From Labilibacter marinus (lineage in GTDB: Bacteria; Bacteroidota; Bacteroidia; Bacteroidales; Marinilabiliaceae): 64,000 nucleotides of DNA. The stretch spans positions 1-64,000 of the forward strand of contig NZ_LXYE02000033.1 in assembly GCF_001659685.2 (NCBI RefSeq), read 5' to 3'. Below are positions 44,010 to 52,926 of this stretch, piece after piece. Under the pieces are notes generated by a model. The model was given only the letters and a program-made list of their open reading frames with translations, did no database searches and had not been told where the DNA came from. Within the stretch, counting starts at the first letter, position 1, and every line of letters begins with the position of its first letter. Made by a program: the position numbers and the translations under genes.

Positions 44010-44358
44010 ATGCTTTATTGCTTTTTAGAAGCTGCAAAGTTAATCTTTTATATGAAACGAGCCATCAGAAATAGTTATCGCATATGAGAACTGTAAAAAT
44101 GGTGAGTTGCATGTAGTAATTGAAATTTATCTAAAAAAAAAAAGTTTTATTTTGGGTGTAAGTGTTCAGTAAATCAGTTATTTATGTTTTCCAATTAAAT
44201 AATGTTTAATAAATATTAAAAAATAATAAACAAAAGCGAATTGATCGTGTTTAACTTTTGAATTTAATAATTAAACAAAAATAAACTGACATGTTTTCAA
44301 TTTTATCGCGCGGTTCTGAAAGCAGTCAAAATTTAAGTCAACACTAAATAATACAATT
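44010..44358. other. AT-rich intergenic region between yicC and the FAS1 gene
   Basis: I see no gene or repeat in these 349 bp apart from the -7-like box next to yicC (44035-44042) and long A and T runs. Confidence 0.6.
44035..44042 (-). promoter_or_regulatory. Candidate -7 element for yicC
   Basis: On the minus strand the sequence reads TAACTTTG, matching TAnnTTTG, and lies 25 bp before the yicC start codon. No clean TTTG is present at the -33 distance. Confidence 0.35.
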
Positions 44359-45717
44359 ATGAAAACTTTAAAATTTAATTGGTACTTCGCCTTAGCTTCA
44401 ATATTAATGTTTAACCTAGCATTTACGGCTTGTGATGACGAAGATGATAACATGGAAAAGGAACCTAAAGAAGAGATGACTAATACCATTGTAGATATTG
44501 CTGTGGCCGAACCATCGTTCTCTATATTAGTAGATGCTCTTAGCAAAGCTAATTTAGTTTCAGCCTTAAACGGCTCAACAGAATATACCGTTTTTGCACC
44601 AACCGATGACGCTTTTCATGCTTTATTAACTGATCTTGGAGCTTCATCTTTAGATGATATTCCAACAGAGCAACTAAAAATGATTTTATTAAATCACGTG
44701 GTGAGCGGCAGTAATACCTCCAGTAGTTTATCTACAGGTTATTACTCATCCATTAGCGAAAAGCAAGACGGTTACTTCTATTCATTATACTTTAATAAAG
44801 AGAGTTTAATGATAAATGGAATGGCTAAAGTTACACAAGCTGATGTGATGGCAGATAATGGTATTATTCATATTGTAGATAAAGTTATTTTACCTGCATC
44901 TATTAAAGATCATGCCGTTGCCAACCCTGCACTGTCAAGTTTAACAGCTGCTGTTGTAAAGGCAGAGCTTGCTATGACATTGGATAATGATGACAATAAC
45001 TTTACAGTTTTTGCTCCTACAGATGATGCTTTTGCTATGCTATTGGAAAACTTGGATGCCACCCTTGATGACTTATCGAAAGAAGATTTAACTCCCATAT
45101 TGTTATATCACGTAGTTAATGCTTTTGTACCTGCAGCTAATGTTACCACTTCATATGTAAACACTTTAGCCATGGGGCAAGATAATTACCTAAGCATTAA
45201 TATTGAGGTTGGAGATAATGGTGTGATGATTAATAATAAAGCCAAGGTTGTTTTAACAGATGTAGTAACTACTAATGGTGTTGTACATGTAATTGATAAA
45301 GTAATTATGCCTGGAACAGTGGTTGATGCTGCCATTAACAATAGCGCATTTTCAATATTAGTTGAGGCAGTTGTAAAGGCAGAATTAGCCACAACATTAT
45401 CGGGAGAAGGAGCTTTTACCGTATTTGCGCCAACCAATGCAGCATTTGAAGATTTATTTGCAGAGTTAGAGGTAACTGGAATTGCAGATTTATCGAAAGA
45501 AGCTTTAACGCCTATATTGTTAGCTCATGTAGTTTCGGATAATGTTCGTTCAACAGATTTATCAAGTGGTACTGTTCCAACTTTAAACACCGAAAAATCA
45601 ATAGTTATTGATATCAGCAATGGAGTAACTATCGATGGAGATATCAATGTAATTATTGCAGATGTTCAAGCCACAAATGGGGTGGTACACGCTATAGACA
45701 AGGTAATTGTTCCTTAA
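44359..45717 (+). CDS. Lipoprotein with three FAS1 (fasciclin) domains
   Basis: A surface or periplasmic adhesion-type protein. The lipobox is AFTACDDED (Cys25), then an acidic linker. Three FAS1 domains follow at about 45-178, 180-315 and 318-452. Each has the H1 box (TVFAPTDDAF, TVFAPTDDAF, TVFAPTNAAF) and the H2 box (GIIHIVDKVILP, GVVHVIDKVIMP, GVVHAIDKVIVP). The repeats are closely alike, suggesting duplication within the gene. FAS1 domains mediate cell-cell or matrix contact in many organisms; the ligand here is unknown. A hairpin terminator follows. Confidence 0.93.
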   Translation: MKTLKFNWYFALASILMFNLAFTACDDEDDNMEKEPKEEMTNTIVDIAVAEPSFSILVDALSKANLVSALNGSTEYTVFAPTDDAFHALLTDLGASSLDDIPTEQLKMILLNHVVSGSNTSSSLSTGYYSSISEKQDGYFYSLYFNKESLMINGMAKVTQADVMADNGIIHIVDKVILPASIKDHAVANPALSSLTAAVVKAELAMTLDNDDNNFTVFAPTDDAFAMLLENLDATLDDLSKEDLTPILLYHVVNAFVPAANVTTSYVNTLAMGQDNYLSINIEVGDNGVMINNKAKVVLTDVVTTNGVVHVIDKVIMPGTVVDAAINNSAFSILVEAVVKAELATTLSGEGAFTVFAPTNAAFEDLFAELEVTGIADLSKEALTPILLAHVVSDNVRSTDLSSGTVPTLNTEKSIVIDISNGVTIDGDINVIIADVQATNGVVHAIDKVIVP

Positions 45718-45736
45718 TCGGGTTCAGTTGTTGACA

Positions 45737-45775
45737 GAAAGGTTGGTTATAGCCGAGTTGTATAACTGACCTTTC
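45737..45775 (+). terminator. Terminator after the FAS1 gene
   Basis: GAAAGGTTGGTTATA (45737-45751) pairs with TATAACTGACCTTTC (45761-45775) over 15 positions, with two G-U pairs, around a 9-nt loop, and is followed by ACTTTTTA. Confidence 0.65.
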
Positions 45776-45814
45776 ACTTTTTACGATATTCACTGTTTTT
45801 GCCAAATAAAAAAT

Positions 45815-45822
45815 TAAATTTG
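45815..45822 (+). promoter_or_regulatory. Candidate -7 element for the MerR/cobalamin regulator
   Basis: TAAATTTG matches TAnnTTTG. ACTG at 45792-45795, 19 bp upstream, is only a weak -33 match. If used, transcription would begin after the ATG at 45823, which supports translation from the ATG at 45910. Confidence 0.35.
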
Positions 45823-45909
45823 ATGAACAAAACTAAAACATCATCCGTTAGGAAAACAAACTTATCGGTTGTTAAAATGACAACCAATATATTACATCAA
45901 GTTGAAACA

Positions 45910-46788
45910 ATGGCAGTATATTCTATTAAAGATTTAGAAAAAATATCAGGTATCAAAGCGCATACTATACGTATTTGGGAAAGAAGATATGGGGTAATTG
46001 AACCTATGCGGAGTGATACCAACATCAGGAAGTATAACGATAATGACCTCAAACGCATTTTAAATATTTCTATTCTAAATCAAAATGGTTTTAAAATATC
46101 TAAGATTGCCAATTTAGATAATGAACAGCTCAAAGAGAAGGTGATTGATTTGTCTTTGGATCATGGTAACACAAATGTTCAGGTAGAAAGTTTAGTGGTT
46201 TCTATGTTGGAACTTAATGAGCATAAGTTCAACAATGTTTTAACAACTTCTATTATTAAAAGAGGATTTGAGGACACGGTTGAAACTATCTTATTTCCTT
46301 TTTTAGATAGAATCGGTATTTTATGGCAAGCAGGAACCATTAATCCAGCGCAAGAACACTTTATCAGTAATTTAATTCGTCAAAAGATTATAGTGGCGAT
46401 TGATAACGAAATGAGTGCAAAGGATAATGGTAAAAAAATAACCTTCTTCTTAGCGGAAAACGAATTGCATGAGATAGGGCTACTTTTTTATAGCTTGTTA
46501 GCTCGTAAAGAAGGATATGGTGTAGTTTACTTAGGTATGTCTGTTCCTTTTGAAGATTTAAAAGCCGTAAACGAGATACAGAAGGCCGATGCTTTTTTTA
46601 CCTCATTTACTAGTCCTCCTTCAAAATCTGAGCTCGATGAAATTTTGACTTTTTACAAAAAAGAGTTTCCTAAAACACCATTTATGATTACTGGGCTTCA
46701 AGTAAAAAATAATGAAGACCAAGTTCCTTCAGGATTTCATTCTGTAACCAGTGCAAGCGATTTTAAATCGGTACTTAAATCTCTATAG
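45910..46788 (+). CDS. CarH-like MerR regulator with cobalamin-binding domains
   Basis: Transcription factor of the CarH/LitR/MerR-B12 group. A MerR helix-turn-helix at the N-terminus (YSIKDLEKISGIKAHTIRIWERRYG) is followed by the helical B12 cap (about 90-160) and the Rossmann-like cobalamin-binding domain (about 170-290). Residues important in CarH are kept in spacing and kind: Trp139, Glu149 and His150 (WQAGTINPAQEH), and His187 in ELHEIGL as the lower cobalt ligand. In CarH, adenosylcobalamin acts as a light sensor on DNA. The ATG at 45910 (MAVYSIKDLE) is preferred to 45823 or 45799, because homologues begin here and a -7 box lies just before 45823. It is solitary, with no carotenoid genes near it. 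Confidence 0.85.
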   Translation: MAVYSIKDLEKISGIKAHTIRIWERRYGVIEPMRSDTNIRKYNDNDLKRILNISILNQNGFKISKIANLDNEQLKEKVIDLSLDHGNTNVQVESLVVSMLELNEHKFNNVLTTSIIKRGFEDTVETILFPFLDRIGILWQAGTINPAQEHFISNLIRQKIIVAIDNEMSAKDNGKKITFFLAENELHEIGLLFYSLLARKEGYGVVYLGMSVPFEDLKAVNEIQKADAFFTSFTSPPSKSELDEILTFYKKEFPKTPFMITGLQVKNNEDQVPSGFHSVTSASDFKSVLKSL

Positions 46789-47025
46789 TAATAATCGTAG
46801 CCTACTGTGTTAAAATAGTACTAAAATGCACAATGCTAATTAATTGTAAAATTATTGTAATTTTATGGAAGCAATAATAGGTTTGTATAATTATTGACTT
46901 ATATTGCGAATGAATTGAAGTAAAAGATGCCTTTTTATAAAGCAGTGATATTCACTGTTTTTTTGTCGTAAAACTTTTAAAAAGCGACATGCTGGAGCTA
47001 ATATCTTATACTAATAAATTATACA

Positions 47026-47499
47026 ATGAACGAAATCTTAATTGGTAAAGGATTCGATGAAATCCGATTCGGAATGACTCGCGATGAGGTAAAAAAAATC
47101 TTAGGCGAACCAGATGAAATTGATAAGTACGCTAGTAGCGACGAGGCTGAAGACAACACAGAAGCTTATCATTATGATGAGCAAGAATTATCTGTATCAT
47201 TTGATGAGATAGATGGTTGGAAGCTAGGTTCTATTGCTGTGAGTAGCCCTGATGCTCTTATAGAAGGACTTAAGCTAGTAGGGATTAATGATGAAGAACT
47301 ACTTGAAAAAGTGGCAGGTCTTGAATTGGGTGACAATGAAAGAGAAGATGTTTCTTCGGAAGAAAGTCCGGACCATGAGGTGATTTCATTTTATGAATCG
47401 AGCATTAACTTTTGGATAGAGAATGGTGCAGTTACTGAAATTCAGTTTGGTCCACTTTGGGATGACCAAAATGAAGAAGTAATCTGGCCACAAGACTAG
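47026..47499 (+). CDS. Small acidic protein of unknown function
   Basis: A soluble, very acidic protein of 157 aa without signal or membrane segment. The opening FDEIRFGMTRDEVKKILGEPDEI is like the start of SmpA/BamE-like repeats or related beta-alpha folds. The middle has SVSFDEIDGWKLGSI and the end FYESSINFWIENGAVTEIQFGPLW. The family is not recognised. It has a strong terminator directly after it and a 237-bp region without clear signals before it. Confidence 0.7.
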   Translation: MNEILIGKGFDEIRFGMTRDEVKKILGEPDEIDKYASSDEAEDNTEAYHYDEQELSVSFDEIDGWKLGSIAVSSPDALIEGLKLVGINDEELLEKVAGLELGDNEREDVSSEESPDHEVISFYESSINFWIENGAVTEIQFGPLWDDQNEEVIWPQD

Positions 47500-47521
47500 A
47501 TAAACAAAGCTTTAAAATATA

Positions 47522-47553
47522 AAACCCCGTTTTGATGATTCAGAACGGGGTTT
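47522..47553. terminator. Bidirectional terminator between two convergent genes
   Basis: AAACCCCGTT (47522-47531) pairs perfectly with AACGGGGTTT (47544-47553). A-run before and T-run after allow use in both directions. Confidence 0.85.
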
Positions 47554-47573
47554 CTTTTTATGTAACAACTTTG

Positions 47574-48023
47574 TTATACTAAAATCTTAACCACTACCTT
47601 TTTTACAGGTTTCGATTCTTCAATTTTCATATTTGGTGCGTGTACGTCAGTAGGGAAGAATAAAGCAAACATACCTTCACTCATTTTCATCAAGCTTAAT
47701 TCCGAATGATAGAATACCACATCTTTTTCAACATTGTAAGGAACCATTACCTCTTGGTCCTCTAAGGGTGCATATCCAATATATTCTTCACCTTTAACAA
47801 TGTATTGTATATCTAAATATCGCTCATGCGCCTCTGGCTTTGCGTCAGGATGTTCTTTTGTATTATACTCGCTTACAATGGCAAATATATCATCTCCATC
47901 AACGTTATATTTACCTGCTTCAATGGTTTCAAAATCAATTTCTTCAAGAAACTCAAAGCCTTTTTTAATTCGTTCGTTTAAGCTTCTGTAGTGCTTAACG
48001 TTATCCAGACTATCTAGAATCAT
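47574..48023 (-). CDS. YhcH/YjgK/YiaL-family protein
   Basis: Cupin-like protein of the EbgC/YiaL family, linked to sugar (often sialic acid or beta-galactoside) metabolism. Family motifs are HPDAKPEAHERYLDIQYIVKGEEYIGY in part (EAHERYLDIQYIVKGEE), FALFFPTDVHAPNM and VKKVVVKILV at the C-terminus. His and Glu residues in these stretches would bind a metal. The 149 aa are normal. It is a single gene; no sugar genes are next to it. Confidence 0.9.
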   Translation of the reverse strand: MILDSLDNVKHYRSLNERIKKGFEFLEEIDFETIEAGKYNVDGDDIFAIVSEYNTKEHPDAKPEAHERYLDIQYIVKGEEYIGYAPLEDQEVMVPYNVEKDVVFYHSELSLMKMSEGMFALFFPTDVHAPNMKIEESKPVKKVVVKILV

Positions 48024-48055
48024 TTTTGCTTGTTTATAGGTTTATATTTTACGAG

Positions 48056-48063
48056 CAAAGATA
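48056..48063 (-). promoter_or_regulatory. Candidate -7 element for the YhcH-family gene
   Basis: On the minus strand this reads TATCTTTG, matching TAnnTTTG, and lies 32 bp before the start codon. No TTTG is found at the -33 distance. Confidence 0.3.
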
Positions 48064-48204
48064 CATTTAAATTAGAGGGAGATGAAGTATAGATAATTAA
48101 TATCGCAAAAAAGTATTTATATTTAGTTCTCCGTTTTAAAGCTTCATGAATTGTAGGTATTAAAACAGACTTTGTATCTAAAAACAATTTAACCGCTAAA
48201 ATAA

Positions 48205-48618
48205 ATGATTAGAAAAGATTACATCCTCCGAATGATTGAAGAAATTGGCAAAATGATTGCCGCAATGTTGGGTTTGTTGAAGAAAGAGCATATTCAACAA
48301 GCACAAAATATGTATGGAGAAGGATTAGAACGAGTTTTTGGCCTAAATGAAAATGATATGATGGAGAAGAGTATTAATGAGCTCAAAACCATTTTTGATA
48401 TAAAATTCGGAGAAAGCTATGAGGGCTTAGAAATGGTGGCTAGCTTAATTTCTAGAGGCGGGGATATTCATTTAAAGAAAGGCGACGTGGAGAAAGCCAA
48501 AGCTTCCTACTTGCGTGCTCTTGAATTGTATAATATGGTTGAAATTGAGTCTGGAACTTTTTCTATAAATAGACAAGCTGATATGCAAAAAGTAACTCAA
48601 CTGGTAGATCAGATTTAA
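48205..48618 (+). CDS. Small helical protein, DUF6483-like
   Basis: A 137-aa soluble helical protein. The start MIRKDYILRMIEEIGKMIAAMLGL resembles DUF6483 proteins. The C-terminal part is a TPR-like pair of helices (RGGDIHLKKGDVEKAKASYLRALELYN in part: DVEKAKASYLRALELYN). No signal or catalytic motif. A sensor histidine kinase gene starts 129 bp downstream, and there may be no functional link. Confidence 0.75.
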   Translation: MIRKDYILRMIEEIGKMIAAMLGLLKKEHIQQAQNMYGEGLERVFGLNENDMMEKSINELKTIFDIKFGESYEGLEMVASLISRGGDIHLKKGDVEKAKASYLRALELYNMVEIESGTFSINRQADMQKVTQLVDQI

Positions 48619-48747
48619 GGTAAGAGTACGACTTGCTGTACCGAGAAGTGTGTTATGGGTATCTTAACTTTTATTTCCGTAGAGTTTGATTGTATAAAAA
48701 TGTTACTTAACTTATAAAAATTAATTGGGAGCCAAAATCCAACCTAA

Positions 48748-50562
48748 ATGGAGCAACAACTAAAGGAGATAAATACTGTTTATGATAGAATTCTAAATAA
48801 TGGACTGCTGTTCGGTACCATATTAGGAGCTTTTGTGTACTCTATTAGTTGGATTACTTTTTACAGTGTTGAGCTGTACTTTAGTTATATTACAGATGCT
48901 GTAGTTCTCCTTTCTTTTTTTCTGGTATATTTTTTCAAAAAACGTATTTCTTTTAAGTATAAAACAATAGTTATTGTATTGGGCATCATAGGTCTTGTTG
49001 TGCCTGATTTACTCAAGTTAGGTTTAATGTCCGAAAACAAAGTATTATTGATCTTAATTCCTTTGTTTACGTATTTAGCTTTCGATATTAAAAGAACTAT
49101 TGCTGTTTACCTATTAGTCATACTTATATTTATGACATGTGGTTATATGGTGGTCAATCAAATGTTGTTTGATTATCCAGAAATGGCACCACATCAAATG
49201 CAACTGACTACTTGGCTGGTAAATATCTTATTAATGTCGGTTGTGTCAGTCATATTTGTGATACTGGTAAAACAATTTCATGCCACGTTTTATGGATTGA
49301 TCAATGACTTAAAAAAGACTAACAAGGAGCTTTCAATTAGTGAGGAGAATTACCGAAAAATATTTAATTCAGCTGTTGATGCTATTTTTATTCAAGATAC
49401 TAAAGGAAATGTAGTTGATGTGAATGATGCCATGCTAGAAATGTATGGTTATAAGCGCGAAGAAATGGGTTTAATAAACCTAGAAAGAGCCAGTGCTCCT
49501 CTGCCTGAATATTCGCAAGAAAAAGTGATAGAGCATTTTAAACGGGCAGTAGAAAAAGGTAAAGCTGTATTTGATTGGATGGCACGGAAAAAGGATGGCA
49601 CTTTGTTTTGGGTTGAAGTGGCCCTTCGGTTAACCAAAATTGGTGATGAGGAAAGAATATTGGCTGTGGTTAGAGATAATGATGAAAAAAAGAAAAATGC
49701 TATTCAGCTAGAAGTATATAAAGAGAAGTTGCAAGAACTGGTGTTAGAGCAAACCAATGAATTAAAAGAAGCTAATGAAGAATTATTGGTGACGAATAAT
49801 AATTTAAACAACAAGAATGAAGAGCTAAGTAGTGCATATGATAAACTAAAAAATGCACAGGAAAGAATGATTCAAAGTGAGAAGTTAGCCTCTTTAGGGT
49901 TATTGGCTGCAGGTGTTGCGCATGAAATTAATAACCCCCTTAATTTTATTCAGGGTGGAGCAGTAGGGTTGGAAAACTACTTTAAAAATAACTATAGCAG
50001 TATGCCAGCTGATATAGAAGATATTCTATTTGCCATTAATGAAGGGGTTAGGCGATCTGCTACTATTGTTGATAGCTTAAGTCATTTTAGCAAAGGTTCT
50101 GATGCGGATAAAAAGGAAAAATGCGAATTGCACGAAATCATTGAACACTGTTTGGTTATTCTTAACAACAAGTACAAAAACAGAATTACAATAGTTAAGG
50201 ATTGTACTTCGGATAACAGATTAACAAATTGCAACGAAGGTCAGCTACATCAGGTATTCCTAAATATCTTATCCAATTCCGTTCATGCCATTAAAGGCGA
50301 AGGAGAAATTAAATTATCTTCTAAAGTGGAGGGTGCATTTATAACGGTTACTATAGCGGACAATGGCTGTGGTATGGACAATGAAACGCTGACTCAAGTA
50401 ACAGAACCCTTTTTTACCACCAAAGTGCCTGGCGAAGGAACAGGTTTAGGCATGTCTATTACCTCTAATATTATAGCAGAACATCAAGGGCAGTTATCTA
50501 TTCATTCTGAATTAGGTAAGGGTACTATTGTTCGAGTTAGTCTACCTTTTTTATCCAATTAA
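48748..50562 (+). CDS. PAS-domain membrane histidine kinase
   Basis: Six or so membrane helices occupy about 15-185. A PAS/PAC sensor follows (about 200-310; SEENYRKIFNSAVDAIFIQDTKGNVVDVN in part: YRKIFNSAVDAIFIQDTKGN). A coiled coil (about 315-375) leads to the kinase core with His392 in AGVAHEINNPLNFIQGG, then NILSNSVHAIKGEG, DNGCGMD and GTGLGMSITSNII. The core is of the NtrB-like HisKA type (HEINNPL) found in sensors without a fused receiver. No response regulator gene is adjacent. The 604 aa are complete. Confidence 0.92.
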   Translation: MEQQLKEINTVYDRILNNGLLFGTILGAFVYSISWITFYSVELYFSYITDAVVLLSFFLVYFFKKRISFKYKTIVIVLGIIGLVVPDLLKLGLMSENKVLLILIPLFTYLAFDIKRTIAVYLLVILIFMTCGYMVVNQMLFDYPEMAPHQMQLTTWLVNILLMSVVSVIFVILVKQFHATFYGLINDLKKTNKELSISEENYRKIFNSAVDAIFIQDTKGNVVDVNDAMLEMYGYKREEMGLINLERASAPLPEYSQEKVIEHFKRAVEKGKAVFDWMARKKDGTLFWVEVALRLTKIGDEERILAVVRDNDEKKKNAIQLEVYKEKLQELVLEQTNELKEANEELLVTNNNLNNKNEELSSAYDKLKNAQERMIQSEKLASLGLLAAGVAHEINNPLNFIQGGAVGLENYFKNNYSSMPADIEDILFAINEGVRRSATIVDSLSHFSKGSDADKKEKCELHEIIEHCLVILNNKYKNRITIVKDCTSDNRLTNCNEGQLHQVFLNILSNSVHAIKGEGEIKLSSKVEGAFITVTIADNGCGMDNETLTQVTEPFFTTKVPGEGTGLGMSITSNIIAEHQGQLSIHSELGKGTIVRVSLPFLSN

Positions 50563-50599
50563 CCTTGATTAAGTTCTCCTATTGTAAAGAGGAGGTTTA

Positions 50600-50629
50600 A
50601 TAAAGTACTTCTAACTTTAAGTACTTTAT
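50600..50629. terminator. Hairpin between convergent histidine kinase and FUSC genes
   Basis: ATAAAGTACTT (50600-50610) pairs perfectly with AAGTACTTTAT (50619-50629) around an 8-nt loop. It has no clear T-run on the + strand but lies in an AT-rich stretch between two convergent genes. Confidence 0.5.
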
Positions 50630-50639
50630 AAATTTTCAA

Positions 50640-52766
50640 CTAATTGAGCTGCTTGATCTTTTTAGATTGCTTTACCAATTTGTTGCTTACTGCAGCAATA
50701 TTATACTTTAAACGTAAATACTGTCTTTCTTCATTTGGTTCAGAATTATCAATAATGTTTTTTAGCTTAATCAAAACTGGTTTCAATGAACTAATTTTGC
50801 GATCATCATTATTTTTAATTTTCTCGGCTGTTTTATTGAGTGTTTCTTCAATAATGACATCGAATTCGTTATTTAAGCTGGTATATTTTTTTTCATCGTA
50901 AAACGCACCCAGTGCCGATAAGTGGGAAAGCAAGGCGTGATTCAGGTAGGTGAGCGTAAATGTTTTATTTGTAGCATGCTCTCTTTTTTTAGGTTCTACC
51001 TGCATACTTTGCCAAGCTAGTGTTAAGGCATTATCCGATTTGTGAGCTAACCTTCTGGCTAATCTATAATCATAATCATCGTTCTGGTTCTCCGTATTTT
51101 CAGTGATCTGCTTAAAATAAAAAGCATTGTTTTGTAAGGCTTGTGCTAGTAAGTTAGGAATCTGTTTGTGTTGCCAATTGGGCCACAAGAAGCGAATAGC
51201 TAAAAAGGAAAATAAGGCGCCAGCTAAGGTGTCCATTATGCGAGGGATAAATATGCCTTCCAGCGTAATAGAAGTGAGTTGATTGCCAGCCAATACAAAT
51301 ATACTAATGAATACAACAGCATAGGAATAATTCAGATGTCGCCAGTAGAAAAAGCTATAGATACTAGTCAATAACAATAATATTTGTCCTACCTGAGTTG
51401 GTAAAAGACCTAAAGCGAGAATACCTAAACCAACGCCAGTGACGGTTCCAATAATTCTATCAAAGAGTTTCTTCCGTGTTTCGCTATACGTAGGTTGACT
51501 CACGAATAATGTGGTAAGCATCATCCATTCTCCTTTTGGTAATTTAAAGTACCAAATCAATAAATACTCAATTAAAAAACAAGAACTCAGTCTGATGGCA
51601 TACCTTAAACGAGGATGGCTCCAGGATAGTTGGTACGTAAATCGTTTCCACGCACTTCTAGTATCTTGCCCTAGGCGTGGTATAGATGTACTTCGCTCTG
51701 GCTTATTTAGGTTACTCAAGGATTGATGAGATCGGGTTAAGTTGTGTAAGAGTAATTCCAGCAACTGTTTGTCGTGCTCTGGTAATTTATCAATTTCAAA
51801 CTCCAGTGCATTTACAATCCAGCCAATAGAAACGGGGTGTTCATATTTTTCGCCAGTGAGCATTTTTTCGGCCACAAGCTGGGTGGCATGCGATAGCTGA
51901 TGAAGCAACTCAGAAAAGCCTTCTAATAATTCTTTATATTCAGCTTTACTACCTAATTCCTCATATTCTTCATGCGCTGAAGCAGCTCTTTCGTGCAAAC
52001 TCTGCAATAGCATAAAGCGTTGAAGGTAAGGAATCAATTTTTTTTGATCGGATACTTCTTCAGAATATATATTAATGACTTCTTTACACTTTTCTAGTGC
52101 GGTTACCACTTGTATATTTAAGATGGCTTGTTTGTTGGCTTGTTCTGATTTTTCGTAAGGGAAATTATTGGCTTTCTCTTCCAGGTAGTTAGAGAGGGCA
52201 ATAAAACCTCCCGATAACTGTTCCTCTAAGGGCCGCCAAGGTTTACGAGCCAATAAAATCAAGGATAATAAACCATAAAATAAAGCCCCTGCGCATAGAT
52301 ATAAGGATTGCTCGTGCCAATTGTGTTGCTCTTGATATCCGAGCATGGCGTATATGCCAATTAAAACAGCACCGTACGATATGCCTCTGTAGCGCTCACT
52401 TATTCCGCCAATTAAAACAAACAAAATGGTGGATGCAATAAAGCCTATGCCAAAATATACAGGGTAGGGTTTTAGTAGGAAGACGGATAAGGTGGTGATG
52501 GCAAAACTTACAATAGTAATGACGAGTGCTTTATATCTCCCTTTAGGGTGGTCATCTGTTTCGGATAGAGCTGCAGCAACAACACCTAACGATAAAGCTA
52601 CCATCATATTTAGGTTTCCCCAAACAATAGCAGGAATAGCCACCACTGTTGTGGTTATCATCACTTTTGCAGCGGTTAAGCGGTTGGGGTTTTTCCAAAA
52701 TCCACGAATCAGTCTTTGATACCAGCTTTTACCCTTTGTTTTTATTGCTCCGTCTATCATGGCCAT
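50640..52766 (-). CDS. FUSC-family (YccS/YhfK-like) membrane protein
   Basis: A large inner-membrane protein with two groups of membrane helices: N-terminal (about 25-185) and central (about 385-520), separated by and followed by long soluble helical regions. SHPRLRYAIRLSSCFLIEYLLIWYFKLPKGEWMMLTTLFVSQPTYSETRKKLFDRIIGTVTG in part (KGEWMMLTTLFVSQPTYSET, RIIGTVTGVGLGILAL) is the FUSC hallmark, related to aromatic acid exporters and fusaric acid resistance proteins. At 708 aa it is the length of YccS. It is a single gene; its cargo is not known. Confidence 0.9.
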   Translation of the reverse strand: MAMIDGAIKTKGKSWYQRLIRGFWKNPNRLTAAKVMITTTVVAIPAIVWGNLNMMVALSLGVVAAALSETDDHPKGRYKALVITIVSFAITTLSVFLLKPYPVYFGIGFIASTILFVLIGGISERYRGISYGAVLIGIYAMLGYQEQHNWHEQSLYLCAGALFYGLLSLILLARKPWRPLEEQLSGGFIALSNYLEEKANNFPYEKSEQANKQAILNIQVVTALEKCKEVINIYSEEVSDQKKLIPYLQRFMLLQSLHERAASAHEEYEELGSKAEYKELLEGFSELLHQLSHATQLVAEKMLTGEKYEHPVSIGWIVNALEFEIDKLPEHDKQLLELLLHNLTRSHQSLSNLNKPERSTSIPRLGQDTRSAWKRFTYQLSWSHPRLRYAIRLSSCFLIEYLLIWYFKLPKGEWMMLTTLFVSQPTYSETRKKLFDRIIGTVTGVGLGILALGLLPTQVGQILLLLTSIYSFFYWRHLNYSYAVVFISIFVLAGNQLTSITLEGIFIPRIMDTLAGALFSFLAIRFLWPNWQHKQIPNLLAQALQNNAFYFKQITENTENQNDDYDYRLARRLAHKSDNALTLAWQSMQVEPKKREHATNKTFTLTYLNHALLSHLSALGAFYDEKKYTSLNNEFDVIIEETLNKTAEKIKNNDDRKISSLKPVLIKLKNIIDNSEPNEERQYLRLKYNIAAVSNKLVKQSKKIKQLN

Positions 52767-52830
52767 ATTTTATGCAAAGAAATTGTTTTTAAATTACTTT
52801 TTTACCATCTATACTAGGATTGTTTATATT

Positions 52831-52838
52831 TAGCTTTG
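52831..52838 (+). promoter_or_regulatory. Candidate -7 element upstream of the methyltransferase
   Basis: TAGCTTTG matches TAnnTTTG, 88 bp before the start codon. No -33 element is found at the expected distance. Confidence 0.28.
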
Positions 52839-52926
52839 ATTATGCTAAAATAAAACTGGAGGAGAGGTCTGACTAAAAAGATGTTTTTATTCGGTTTAGT
52901 TAAAAAATAATGACTAATAGACAACC

